A DNA stretch of 64,000 nucleotides from Bacillota bacterium. Lineage in GTDB: Bacteria > Bacillota > Clostridia > DSM-8532. This document shows positions 43,371 through 51,402 of the stretch, one piece after another. Position numbers and translations under genes: made by a program. Under the pieces are notes generated by a model that saw nothing but the letters and a program-made list of their open reading frames with translations, did not search any database and was not told where the DNA came from. Every line of letters starts with the position of its first letter. The stretch's first letter is position 1. The stretch is from NCBI GenBank assembly GCA_023415205.1, contig JAEZLR010000010.1:24453-88452 (forward strand), read 5' to 3'.

Positions 43371-43403
43371 TGGATACGGCTGCGCGTAACGCAGCCGTAT
43401 CCA
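43371..43403 (-). promoter_or_regulatory. Intercistronic hairpin after binding-protein gene
   Basis: A perfect 14-bp stem, TGGATACGGCTGCG (43371-43384) with CGCAGCCGTATCCA (43390-43403), and a 5-base loop, 13 bases past the binding-protein stop. No U-run follows on the minus strand, so an mRNA-stability role is more likely than full termination. It is the third such element in this window. Confidence 0.7.
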
Positions 43404-43416
43404 TTTCTCGGGAAGA

Positions 43417-44760
43417 CTATTTCTGTGCTAATAAGGCGTTGATATCTTTCACTAACTGCTTAGCAACAGTTTTGGGGTCTTTGTTATTGAGCACTGTATC
43501 CTGGGCAGCTGTAAGTATTGGACTTGGTGCTGCACTTGAAAACAGTTGTGTGGCCATGGGGTGCATGGGGATAAAAGTAACAGAATCCAGTTCCTGAATG
43601 TAGGCGGCTCTACCCTTAAGATCTTTTACAGTGTCAAGGGCGGATTTAAGGGCTGGTAATTGCCCGGACTCACCCCATGAAGCTGAGTTTTGAGACAGCC
43701 ACTTTACAAATTGTGCGGCAGCTTGCTTCCTTGCTGCATCAGCATTTTTGTTTACAGGGAAGGTTACTACCTCTGCGGCTCCCCACATCTTGTCGTTATT
43801 GAATACTGTCGGATAGGGTGCAGTATCCCAATTCAATTTAGTGGATTCTAGCCCTGATATCTGCCAGTTTCCATCTACTATCATGGATACTGTGCCTGCT
43901 TTAAAATCATCAATAGGCGACTTTTCACCCTTTGGAACAACTTTATACTTAAATATTAGGTCCTGAATAAAGCCAAGTGCTTTTGCCGCCTTATCCTCAT
44001 CAAGCTTCAGTTCGGTCATATCTGCAGTAAAGGTATTTGCATCCTGCTGATTTAGTAAGCCATAGAACTGGTAGAATACATGATGGTTCATTGCGAAGCC
44101 AAGACCATACTGAACGATATTGTTCTCATCAAAGCCTGCCTCGTTTGGATGCTTGCCGTTCTTGTCCAGTGTCAGCTTTTGTGCAACGGATATAAGCTCA
44201 TCACCAGTTCTTGGGGCAGAGGTAATACCCTGCTTGCTGAAATGATCCTTGTTATAATATAGGCCGTGCATGTTTACACCGATAGGTACGCCATACTGAA
44301 CGCCCTTATAGGTGGAGCCCTGCCATGCGCTCTGAATGTAGTCTGCTTCATTTAGCTTAAGGTTGGCTACAGCCTCTGCATCCAGTACACCCATTTCGGC
44401 GAACTGTCCAATCTCAAATGTGTGAGAAGCTACGATATCCGGTGGATTCCCTGCTCTAAAATCTGTAAGAAACTTCGTAAACATTTGAGTCCATTGTAAT
44501 GATGTGAATTCAACATGAATGTTAGAGTGCTCGGAGTTGAACTTATCTACCAAGGCCTTCATTTGATCAAGATCTGCTCCGGTCCAGCCCCCATAAAAGG
44601 TAAGGTTGATTGGGGAAGTCGCAGGGCCTGGGCTTGTTGCACCTGGTGTCGTTGCTCCTGGTGTCTGTGTACCTGGTGTACCCGTTGTACCACAGCCCAC
44701 AAGCATTGTCATAAGCATGGTAAAACAGATAATCATTGAGACAAGCTTTTTGAATGACAT
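43417..44760 (-). CDS. ABC sugar-binding lipoprotein
   Basis: A 447-residue family-1 solute-binding protein. The start is ATG 44760, with GGAGGG 9 bases upstream. The signal peptide ends in the lipobox LVGC (Cys23), and a Thr/Pro/Gly repeat linker (TPGTQTPGATTPGAT) reaches to about residue 50. The domain pattern INLTFYGGWTGADLDQMKALVDKFNSEHSNI and FKAGTVSMIVDGNWQISGLES is typical of MalE/UgpB-like proteins. It captures the operon's sugar ligand outside the cell. Its promoter region carries two 17-bp palindromes that match one at the iclR-type promoter. Confidence 0.93.
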   Translation of the reverse strand: MSFKKLVSMIICFTMLMTMLVGCGTTGTPGTQTPGATTPGATSPGPATSPINLTFYGGWTGADLDQMKALVDKFNSEHSNIHVEFTSLQWTQMFTKFLTDFRAGNPPDIVASHTFEIGQFAEMGVLDAEAVANLKLNEADYIQSAWQGSTYKGVQYGVPIGVNMHGLYYNKDHFSKQGITSAPRTGDELISVAQKLTLDKNGKHPNEAGFDENNIVQYGLGFAMNHHVFYQFYGLLNQQDANTFTADMTELKLDEDKAAKALGFIQDLIFKYKVVPKGEKSPIDDFKAGTVSMIVDGNWQISGLESTKLNWDTAPYPTVFNNDKMWGAAEVVTFPVNKNADAARKQAAAQFVKWLSQNSASWGESGQLPALKSALDTVKDLKGRAAYIQELDSVTFIPMHPMATQLFSSAAPSPILTAAQDTVLNNKDPKTVAKQLVKDINALLAQK

Positions 44761-44879
44761 AAGTTGATCCCTCCAATTTGATGTTTTATTCTTAAAGAAA
44801 CCGAGGTTTCTTATAAGCATAGGGTCATTCAAGGATTCATGTAACAGCCCCAAAAATTTGTCCAGTTTTATAGAATGAT

Positions 44880-44920
44880 GTTCACTATAGTTGAACAAAA
44901 TAAATGCGGCTCTACCGCGT
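44880..44920. promoter_or_regulatory. IclR-type operator and second palindrome, copy A
   Basis: GTTCACTATAGTTGAAC (44880-44896) is a 17-bp palindrome with GTTCA/TGAAC arms. It is followed after AAAATAA by ATGCGGCTCTACCGCGT (44904-44920), a second near-palindrome. The same composite recurs 102 bases away, where the first half is GTTCAATATAGATGAAC. Confidence 0.7.
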
Positions 44921-44974
44921 TAATTTGTGCTTTTCAAATGCTATTTATACCAATGCAAGGTGTTCCTTAAAAAA

Positions 44975-45022
44975 GAACAACGTTCAATATAGATGAACAA
45001 AATAAATACGGATAAACCGTAT
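44975..45022. promoter_or_regulatory. IclR-type operator and second palindrome, copy B
   Basis: GTTCAATATAGATGAAC (44982-44998), identical to the palindrome at 45845-45861. It is followed by AAAATAA and ATACGGATAAACCGTAT (45006-45022), a clean 17-bp palindrome. The short word GAACAACGTTC precedes it at 44975-44985. It lies between the iclR-type gene and the binding-protein gene. Confidence 0.7.
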
Positions 45023-45078
45023 TAGTTTTGTTTCTATCGTTTATAGGGCACCAGGTAAAAAACTAACTTTTACCTTTA

Positions 45079-45837
45079 CTACTGTAATATTTTCCTTACT
45101 TCTAAGGCTATACTGGTAAGTAGATTTGCATATTCATTAATTTTTTGATGATCGAATCTCAGAGAGGGGCCTGAAATACTCAAGCTCCCAACAAGCTCGC
45201 CTCTGATATTCTTGATTGGAACAGCAACGCAGGTTATACCATACTCATGCTCCATGTTATCTATGGCATAGCCTCTTTCTCTAATAAGCTCTAATTCTTC
45301 CTTTAAAGTAACCATATCTGTAATCGTATGTGAGGTATACTTTTCAAACCCATTGGCAGCGATTTGGTCCAGTATTTCTTGCGGTAAATAGGCCAGCATG
45401 GCCTTGCCTACCCCGGTACAATACATGGGGGCTTTAACCCCAATAATCGATCGGCCCGGCGTCATTCCTTTAGGATACTTTGCATTCAAATAAACAACCT
45501 CGCTATCACAAGGTACGGCTAAATAAACGCTCTCGTTTCCGTAGTTACTCACTCGCTCCATATAGGGCTGCATAATATTTCTTAAATCGTCGGAGGTACA
45601 TAGATTATAATTCAACTGGAGAATTTTTAAGCCTAATCTATACTTGCTGTTTTGAACATTCTTTTGTAGAATTCCAGCTTTTTCAAAGGTTGTTACAATG
45701 TTATGTATGGAGCTTTTGTACATACCTGACATTTCGGCTAATTCACTGATACCCCTTTCGGGGTTTTCTACAGTAAAATAATCGAGTAGCTTGATAGCTT
45801 TATATAATGATTTTACCTTAACGTCTTCCATGCTCAT
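45079..45837 (-). CDS. IclR-family transcriptional regulator
   Basis: A 252-residue regulator. The winged HTH is at residues 8-60 (KSLYKAIKLLDYFTVENPERGISELAEMSGMYKSSIHNIVTTFEKAG). The C-terminal IclR effector domain (from about residue 75) includes APMYCTGVGKAMLAYLP and HEYGITCVAVPIKN. IclR proteins sense metabolites such as 2-keto-3-deoxygluconate, protocatechuate or glyoxylate. An identical 17-bp palindrome occurs right before its start and in the target promoter, so it probably regulates itself and the operon that follows on the same strand. The effector could be the ulosonic acid handled by that operon. Confidence 0.93.
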   Translation of the reverse strand: MSMEDVKVKSLYKAIKLLDYFTVENPERGISELAEMSGMYKSSIHNIVTTFEKAGILQKNVQNSKYRLGLKILQLNYNLCTSDDLRNIMQPYMERVSNYGNESVYLAVPCDSEVVYLNAKYPKGMTPGRSIIGVKAPMYCTGVGKAMLAYLPQEILDQIAANGFEKYTSHTITDMVTLKEELELIRERGYAIDNMEHEYGITCVAVPIKNIRGELVGSLSISGPSLRFDHQKINEYANLLTSIALEVRKILQ

Positions 45838-45844
45838 TCTCCGA

Positions 45845-45868
45845 GTTCAATATAGATGAACAACGTTC
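45845..45868. promoter_or_regulatory. IclR-type operator at own promoter
   Basis: GTTCAATATAGATGAAC (45845-45861) overlapping GAACAACGTTC (45858-45868), 8 bases upstream of the iclR-type start. It is identical to 44982-44998 and close to 44880-44896. The same GAACAACGTTC word also adjoins the copy at 44982, on its other side. Confidence 0.7.
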
Positions 45869-45984
45869 TTGAATTTGATAAATTAATTATAGTACTGATG
45901 ATTTGTACTGTCAATAGAAAGCCTCTATGACATGAAAAAAAGTTGAGAATGAAAAAATAGTACATTTGAATGGCTTAAAACTTC

Positions 45985-46023
45985 AAAAAAAAAGCCATGC
46001 TCCATAATAGAACTGGCTTTTTT
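45985..46023. terminator. Terminator after abrB-type gene
   Basis: Stem AAAAAGCCA and TGGCTTTTTT separated by about 18 bases, with an A-run before and a T-run after it. It can act in both directions; the abrB-type gene on the minus strand ends 62 bases away. Confidence 0.6.
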
Positions 46024-46085
46024 AAGATCATACTTATCTGTAATTATAAAAGTTAGGATTGCTCCCAAGGCGTTTCGCTTATGTA

Positions 46086-46325
46086 CTATTTCTTCAATTG
46101 GGAATAGCATTCAGCGCATACATTCTTGCCTTTGTAAACCTTGATGTCCTTCGCGTTATCGCAAAAGATGCATGCTGGTTCATATTTCTTTAGGACGATG
46201 GCACTTTCATCGGAGTAAAATTCCAATCCGTCTCCGATTTCAATGTCGAGGACACGTCTTAGCTCAATTGGAATAACTATCCTGCCCAATTGATCAAGAC
46301 TTCTTATCATTCCGGTTGCTTTCAT
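46086..46325 (-). CDS. AbrB/SpoVT-type transition-state regulator with C-terminal zinc motif
   Basis: A 79-residue protein. Residues 1-47 form the AbrB swapped-hairpin DNA-binding domain (MIRSLDQLGRIVIPIELRRVLDIEIGDGLEFY). Residues 52-73 carry CIFCDN and CAEC, a Cys4 set likely to bind zinc; this tail is common in clostridial AbrB-like proteins. These regulators repress post-exponential and sporulation genes. Start ATG 46325 preceded by a G-run. It stands alone and has its own terminator. Confidence 0.92.
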   Translation of the reverse strand: MKATGMIRSLDQLGRIVIPIELRRVLDIEIGDGLEFYSDESAIVLKKYEPACIFCDNAKDIKVYKGKNVCAECYSQLKK

Positions 46326-46520
46326 TTTTTTCCCCCCAAATTCTATATGTTATGATTTTAAAACTTCTATCTAGTTATGTCAATAAATGCAATAAAATTT
46401 AATAAAAATACATTATATGGATAAAATAAAAAAGATACCCTAAAGATATCACTCATTATATTATCAAATCCCTGACCGTGATACAATAGTGCTAAGGTCC
46501 TAGGGAGGTAGGGTGGTTTT

Positions 46521-47399
46521 CTGGAATGCAGGTTATGTCCGCGGGACTGCGGAATTGATCGAAGCAGGGCGTTAGGCTTTTGCAAAATGGGTGAGACAGT
46601 ATATGCGGCCAAGGCCGTACTCCATCATTTTGAGGAGCCTATCATAAGCGGCAGTCGAGGGTCGGGCACCATTTTTTTCTCAGGCTGCCCTTTAAGGTGC
46701 TGCTTCTGCCAGAACTATCCCATCAGTCATGAGGGTATAGGCAAAGAGGTTATAACCGAGCGGCTTTCAGAGATTTATCAGGAGCTTTGGCAGGAAGGGG
46801 CACACAATATTAATCTAGTCAACCCCACTCACTTTTCCCGCCCCATCCTTGAGAGTCTTAAAAGGGATAAAAGAGACATTCCACTGCCCTTTATCTGGAA
46901 CAGCAGCGGGTATGAGAAACCTGAAACCCTTAGAAGCCTGGAGGGGCTGGTTGAGGTGTATCTGCCCGATCTAAAGTATATGAGCCCCACTTTATCAGAG
47001 CGCTATTCCGGTGCACGGGATTATTTTGAATATGCCAGCAAAGCCATCTTGGAGATGTACAGGCAGGTGGGCGGAGTGCGCCTCAACGCCCAGGGAATCA
47101 TCGAAAAAGGGCTGGTTATCCGTCATCTTGTCTTGCCCAATGCCACCCATGATTCCATCAAGCTTCTCCATTGGATTAAGGAGAATGTACCCGATGATGC
47201 CTATATCAGCCTTATGGGCCAGTATACTCCTTTTTCGGGCCGGAAGCTCCCCAAAGGCCTGGAACGCAAGCTCTCGGCCAGAGAGTATGGTCTGGTGGTA
47301 CAAAAACTTAAGGATTTTGGCTTCCAAAAGGGTTTTATTCAGGAACTGGAATCGGCCTGTACCGATTATACCCCTGATTTTGACCTGAAGGGTCTGTAA
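46521..47399 (+). CDS. PflX-like radical SAM protein (COG1313 type)
   Basis: A radical SAM protein with CPLRCCFC (CxxxCxxC) binding the [4Fe-4S] cluster, near residues 58-65 in the extended frame. An ATG at 46587 gives 270 residues, but the frame is open upstream. That upstream part encodes CRLCPRDCGIDRSRALGFC, the Cys-rich N-terminus every member of this family has. The only plausible initiator is CTG at 46521, which follows an AGGGAGG (46502-46508) with 12 bases between; an in-frame TAG lies at 46509-46511. I give the extended gene (292 residues). Family proteins resemble pyruvate formate-lyase-activating enzymes, though a target is unknown. It converges with asnA. Confidence 0.75.
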   Translation: MECRLCPRDCGIDRSRALGFCKMGETVYAAKAVLHHFEEPIISGSRGSGTIFFSGCPLRCCFCQNYPISHEGIGKEVITERLSEIYQELWQEGAHNINLVNPTHFSRPILESLKRDKRDIPLPFIWNSSGYEKPETLRSLEGLVEVYLPDLKYMSPTLSERYSGARDYFEYASKAILEMYRQVGGVRLNAQGIIEKGLVIRHLVLPNATHDSIKLLHWIKENVPDDAYISLMGQYTPFSGRKLPKGLERKLSAREYGLVVQKLKDFGFQKGFIQELESACTDYTPDFDLKGL

Positions 47400-47414
47400 G
47401 AGCTTTAAGCATAA

Positions 47415-47448
47415 AAAAGAACTTCCCTAGCGATAAGGAAGTTCTTTA
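47415..47448. terminator. Bidirectional terminator between radical SAM gene and asnA
   Basis: Stem AAAGAACTTCC with GGAAGTTCTTT, loop of about 9 bases, A-run before and T-run after. It lies between the two convergent stops. Confidence 0.75.
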
Positions 47449-47456
47449 AGCATTCT

Positions 47457-48473
47457 TTAAAGTAGGATAATACCGTTCTGAGAGCAGTCCCTTTGCATGG
47501 CTTCAGGCCAGATGGAGGATTGAACCTCGCCCACATGGGCTTTGCCCAGCAGGAACATACAGATACGGGATTGACCCAGGCCACCGCCAAAGGTATAGGG
47601 GAGCCTCTTATTGAGTATGTCGCTGTGGAATGGAAAGTGCCTTCTGTTTTCACATTCGGCCTTTTCAAGCTGAGTGAGCAGGGAAACCTCATCTACGCGA
47701 ATTCCCATGGAGGAAACCTCGAAAGCGGTATCCAGTACCGGGTAGTAGAAGATAATATCACAGTTGAGTGACCAATCATCATAGTCGGGTGCGCGCCCAT
47801 CGTGGGGTTGACCTGACTTGAGACAGTCCCCGATCTGCATAACACAGGCGGCGCCATGGGCTTTGGTAAAAGCTGTTTCACGCTGCTTGGGGGTCAGGGT
47901 GGGGTACATGTCCTCAAGCTCCTGGGTGGTGATAAAGGCAATCTCCTCGGAAAGGTAGCGGGGAAGCTGGGGATAAAGACCGATAATATAATCCTGGGTC
48001 TTCTTAAAGACATGATATATCTTATGTACTGTGGCCTTAAGGGTTTCGAGATTACGCTGCTCTTTGGTGATAACCAGCTCCCAGTCCCATTGGTCAACGT
48101 AGATGGAGTGGAGGTTATCGGGCTCTTCATCGCGGCGGATGGCGTTCATGTCGGTGTAGAGGCCCTCGCCCGGTACGAAGCCATATCGGCCCAGAGCCAT
48201 TCTCTTCCATTTGGCCAGGGATTGAACAACTTCAACAGTTGCGCCATCAATATGCTTGACGTCAAAGGAAACGGGACGTTCCACACCATTGAGGTTGTCA
48301 TTCAGCCCGGATTCGGGGCGTACAAAAAGCGGAGCGGATACGCGGGTAAGATTCAACGCCTCGGCCAAAGCGTTTTCAAAAAAATCCTTTATTTTTTTTA
48401 TGGCTATTTCGGTTTCTCTTAGACTTAGAGAAGGCTTGTAGTCAGCCGGAATCTGATAGGGACTTGAATCCAT
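47457..48473 (-). CDS. asnA: Aspartate-ammonia ligase
   Basis: A 338-residue class II synthetase-fold enzyme that makes asparagine from aspartate, ammonia and ATP. The start is taken at ATG 48473; a GTG at 48482 is in frame without a good ribosome site. Recognisable segments are ETEIAIKKIKDFFENALAEALNLTRVSAPLF, GLNDNLNGVERPVSFD (aspartate site), ALGRYGFVPGEGLYTDMNAIRRDE and the C-terminal GGGLGQSRICMFLLGKAHVGEVQSSIW. Full length. It is monocistronic and ends at a strong bidirectional terminator. Confidence 0.96.
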   Translation of the reverse strand: MDSSPYQIPADYKPSLSLRETEIAIKKIKDFFENALAEALNLTRVSAPLFVRPESGLNDNLNGVERPVSFDVKHIDGATVEVVQSLAKWKRMALGRYGFVPGEGLYTDMNAIRRDEEPDNLHSIYVDQWDWELVITKEQRNLETLKATVHKIYHVFKKTQDYIIGLYPQLPRYLSEEIAFITTQELEDMYPTLTPKQRETAFTKAHGAACVMQIGDCLKSGQPHDGRAPDYDDWSLNCDIIFYYPVLDTAFEVSSMGIRVDEVSLLTQLEKAECENRRHFPFHSDILNKRLPYTFGGGLGQSRICMFLLGKAHVGEVQSSIWPEAMQRDCSQNGIILL

Positions 48474-48586
48474 AACCCACACTCACTTTCATATCGTTAT
48501 TGCACTAATATATGCCTAATGGTATCATAAATGACGTAAAGATAAAAGCACAGATTACGAATTTGTGCAGCATGGAGGAAGAAAAA

Positions 48587-49387
48587 ATGAAACATTTTAA
48601 AACGACACTTGCAATTATTCTTGCATTGGTGTTAATGGCTACCTCTTTTGCCGCCTGTGGCAGAGGCGCAGACCCCACTGATAAGGATGTTAAAGAGTCT
48701 GCAACAGCGACCCCAGAAGCCACCCCGGAGGTGACTCCTGAAGCTACTCCTGAAGCCACTCCTGAAGCTACTCCTGAGGCAACCCCCGAAGCTGATGAGG
48801 GCTCCCAGGAAGTGTCTGCTGATAAAATTTTTGGTGTTATGAATGGTACAACCTATACCAACGAGTTTTTCAAGTTTACTGCTGAGTTTCCTGCAGATTG
48901 GACCATCGCCAGCCGTGAGGAGCTTCTACAGGTCAACCAGCTCGGGGCAGAGCTTATCAAGGACAGCGATGGATCCTCCCAAAAGGTCGTTGATATGGCC
49001 ATGCAACAGGTTGTTCCTCTGTTCATGATTAGCCAGCACAGCCTTAGCTACACCGAAGGGTCAAATGCCAACTTGAATGTACAGGCTCAGAATCTAGGTG
49101 CTGCAGCCAGCCTTGTACAAAGCCCTAAGGATTACTTAACCCTGCTCATTGAGGGTATGAAGGCGCAAGGTCTTGAGATCACAGCAGGAGAGATTTCAGA
49201 GATGCAACTGGGAAATCGTGCATTTGCCAAGTTTGATTCAACCCTCAGCATCAGCGGTTATGAAGTAAGTCAATCCATATATGCTACCCTAGCCGATGAA
49301 TATGTAATTATCTTTACGCTCAGCTACTTCGGTGATAATGAGAAACAGGTTATGGACAATGTTATGACGAGCATCAACTTCCAATAA
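48587..49387 (+). CDS. Secreted lipoprotein with TPEA-repeat linker
   Basis: A 266-residue lipoprotein: ATG 48587 with GGAGGAAG upstream, lipobox FAAC (Cys24), and a linker of about 30 residues made of the tetrad TPEA repeated six or more times. The folded part (residues 80-266; YTNEFFKFTAEFPADWTIASREEL, then SISGYEVSQSIYATLADEYVIIFTLSY) resembles the PsbP/DUF1795-like fold of many Firmicutes lipoproteins, whose role is unknown. It is expected on the outer face of the membrane. It is flanked by a divergent asnA and a strong terminator. Confidence 0.8.
   Translation: MKHFKTTLAIILALVLMATSFAACGRGADPTDKDVKESATATPEATPEVTPEATPEATPEATPEATPEADEGSQEVSADKIFGVMNGTTYTNEFFKFTAEFPADWTIASREELLQVNQLGAELIKDSDGSSQKVVDMAMQQVVPLFMISQHSLSYTEGSNANLNVQAQNLGAAASLVQSPKDYLTLLIEGMKAQGLEITAGEISEMQLGNRAFAKFDSTLSISGYEVSQSIYATLADEYVIIFTLSYFGDNEKQVMDNVMTSINFQ
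48717..48793 (+). repeat. Tandem 12-bp repeat encoding Thr-Pro-Glu-Ala
   Basis: Successive 12-bp units of the type ACTCCTGAAGCT, with third-base variation, encode the TPEA linker inside the lipoprotein gene. Copy number may vary between strains by slippage. Confidence 0.85.
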
Positions 49388-49420
49388 GCATGTTTTAGAA
49401 CAGGTTAAAATAACGCAATT

Positions 49421-49450
49421 AAAAGGCCGTGCAAGTGCACGGCCTTTTCT
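49421..49450 (+). terminator. Terminator after lipoprotein gene
   Basis: Stem AAAAGGCCGTGCA (49421-49433) with TGCACGGCCTTTT (49436-49448), then CTTTT. A very stable hairpin 33 bases after the stop. Confidence 0.85.
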
Positions 49451-49541
49451 TTTCGACCTTTCCAGATTAGGTAAAATCCCACTTATGAATATTTTTTATT
49501 AGGCTATTGCAAAAAGACGAATTATAGCATAGAATAAATTT

Positions 49542-49557
49542 AGGAAAACGGTTTCCT
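49542..49557. promoter_or_regulatory. LacI/CcpA-family operator before GH13 gene
   Basis: AGGAAAACGGTTTCCT, a 16-bp near-palindrome centred on CG, of the cre/MalR type, 65 bases before the alpha-glycosidase start. It suggests repression by CcpA or a MalR-like regulator encoded elsewhere. Confidence 0.6.
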
Positions 49558-49621
49558 TAGGAAATATAAAGGCCTTGAGACTATTGGAGCTATAGTCTAA
49601 GAAATAAGGGGGATGAAAAAC

Positions 49622-51394
49622 ATGATCAATAAGGCGGCATTATATCATCGGGCAGGTCTTGAATATCGCTATGTAGCATTGGATGGAAAGGTATATATCC
49701 GGCTACGGGCAGCCTACAAAAATCTTACTAAAGTACTTCTTTTTCATGGACTTCGATGTGATTGCAACAACCCTCCCGCTGTAGAGACTCTTACTATGGA
49801 TAGAGTGCTCAGTGACGGAATTCATGACTGGTTTGAAGGATCCTTCAAACCTAAAGACCCCAAAATTTTCTACTTTTTTTATGTGGAGTCTGGCGACGAC
49901 GCCATCTATTTGCTGGAAAGCGGATTTAAAAGCGAACCCGGAGAAAACCGAAATGAGTTCTTCTACTTCCCCTACATTATGGAGAGCGATGGTCTAAAGG
50001 TACCGGAATGGGCCAAGGGCATTATTACCTATGAAATTTTTCCTGACAGGTTTGAAAGGGCCGAGGGCTATGGGAGGGTGAAAGAAGATATCACCCTTGA
50101 TCCATGGGGAGCTAAGCCCAGGGGAGCCTATCAATTTATGGGTGGTAATCTTAAGGGAATTCGGGATCGTATTCCCTACTTGAAAGAGCTGGGGATAGAT
50201 GCACTTTATCTGACCCCCATTTTCAAGGCTCCCACCGTTCATCGTTATGATATTATTGATTACTTTGATATCGACCCTATGCTGGGCGATAAGGATGACT
50301 TTATGGACTTGGTGGAGGCTCTTCATAAAGAAGGGATAAAAATTATTCTGGATGCGGTATTCAACCATTGTAGCCATGAGTTTTTTGCCTTTAAGGACCT
50401 GCTCCAAAACCAGGAAAAATCTCGCTACAGGGACTGGTTCTTTGTCAAGGAGTTTCCCGTGGTCTTTGGGAAAAACACCTACGAAGCCTTTGCCGATACT
50501 GTATGGAGTATGCCCAAAATCAACACCACCAATCCTGAGGTTCAGGAGTACTTCAGCCAGGTGGGCCGTTACTGGATCAGGGAATATCATATTGACGGCT
50601 GGAGAACTGACGTGGCCAATGAAGTGGATTCTATTTTCTGGAGGAAATTCAGGACAGCAGTCAAAACCGAGAACCCCGAGACCTTTATTATTGGCGAAAT
50701 ATGGGGAGACTCCTTTAAATGGCTTCAAGGGGACATGTTTGATTCCGTCATGCACTATCCCTTTACCAACGCTGTGAAGGAGTGCTTTGCCCATAAGACC
50801 ATTGACGCAGTTGAGATGGATCATTGGCTCAACCGCATAGCCAGCCTGTACACCCATGAGTGCAGGGATGCCCTCTGGACCATTTTGGATAGCCATGACT
50901 CAGAACGGTTTCTCCATGCTGCCAAGGGTGACAAGGAGGCTCTGGTGATGGCCTCGTTCCTGCTTTTTACCTTCCCAGGCGCCCCCATGCTGTATTATGG
51001 CACCGAGTTAATGATGGAAGGGGCCAATGATCCCTATTGCAGGAAATGTATGGAGTGGGATAGGGTGTCCGAGGATCACCCCCTCCTCAATCACTATAAG
51101 AAGCTCATCCGAGTGAGAAAATCCCATGAAGCCTTACGCAAAGGCAACTTCAGAACCTGGAGATCACCTGTGGACGGGGGCTATGCCTTCCTGAGAGAAA
51201 CAGAGAATGAAACGGTTCTGGTGGTGCTTAATACCTCTGACAGCAAGATGAACCTGGAACTGGACATTCCCGAAGGCTTCAAGGATGCCGAGAAGCTGAC
51301 AGATATCTATGGCAGCCAGAATATAAATAAAACAAAGGAAAGCATAACCCTCACCCTGCCGGCAAAGGCCGGAGCTGTGGTGGTTCGGGACTAA
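49622..51394 (+). CDS. GH13 alpha-glycosidase, cyclomaltodextrinase/neopullulanase type
   Basis: A 590-residue cytosolic enzyme. ATG 49622 is chosen because GGGGG at 49608-49612 is 9 bases upstream; ATG 49613 is adjacent to that site and so unlikely. Residues 1-125 look like the CBM34-type N-domain. The GH13 barrel follows, with conserved region I DAVFNHC, nucleophile Asp in WRTDVANEV, acid Glu in IIGEIWGDS and Asp in LDSHDSERF. A C-terminal beta domain ends the protein. It hydrolyses cyclodextrins or short maltodextrins. The upstream LacI-type operator suggests maltose control and catabolite repression. Confidence 0.94.
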   Translation: MINKAALYHRAGLEYRYVALDGKVYIRLRAAYKNLTKVLLFHGLRCDCNNPPAVETLTMDRVLSDGIHDWFEGSFKPKDPKIFYFFYVESGDDAIYLLESGFKSEPGENRNEFFYFPYIMESDGLKVPEWAKGIITYEIFPDRFERAEGYGRVKEDITLDPWGAKPRGAYQFMGGNLKGIRDRIPYLKELGIDALYLTPIFKAPTVHRYDIIDYFDIDPMLGDKDDFMDLVEALHKEGIKIILDAVFNHCSHEFFAFKDLLQNQEKSRYRDWFFVKEFPVVFGKNTYEAFADTVWSMPKINTTNPEVQEYFSQVGRYWIREYHIDGWRTDVANEVDSIFWRKFRTAVKTENPETFIIGEIWGDSFKWLQGDMFDSVMHYPFTNAVKECFAHKTIDAVEMDHWLNRIASLYTHECRDALWTILDSHDSERFLHAAKGDKEALVMASFLLFTFPGAPMLYYGTELMMEGANDPYCRKCMEWDRVSEDHPLLNHYKKLIRVRKSHEALRKGNFRTWRSPVDGGYAFLRETENETVLVVLNTSDSKMNLELDIPEGFKDAEKLTDIYGSQNINKTKESITLTLPAKAGAVVVRD

Positions 51395-51402
51395 TCTAAT
51401 GT

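Noticed and set aside
36935..45078. Ordinary sialic acid (nan) operon
   Set aside because: No NanE-type epimerase, NagA or NagB, and the SIS protein resembles arabinose-5-phosphate isomerase; a sialic acid route is possible only with enzymes encoded elsewhere.
47856..48422. Plus-strand frame of 188 codons inside asnA
   Set aside because: Antisense to a strongly conserved gene; Gly/Leu-rich shadow.
48717..48793. CRISPR or regulatory tandem repeat
   Set aside because: The 12-bp units encode an in-frame TPEA linker in a lipoprotein.
49994..50896. Minus-strand frame of 300 codons inside the GH13 gene
   Set aside because: Antisense of a clear GH13 gene; no start site and no recognisable protein.
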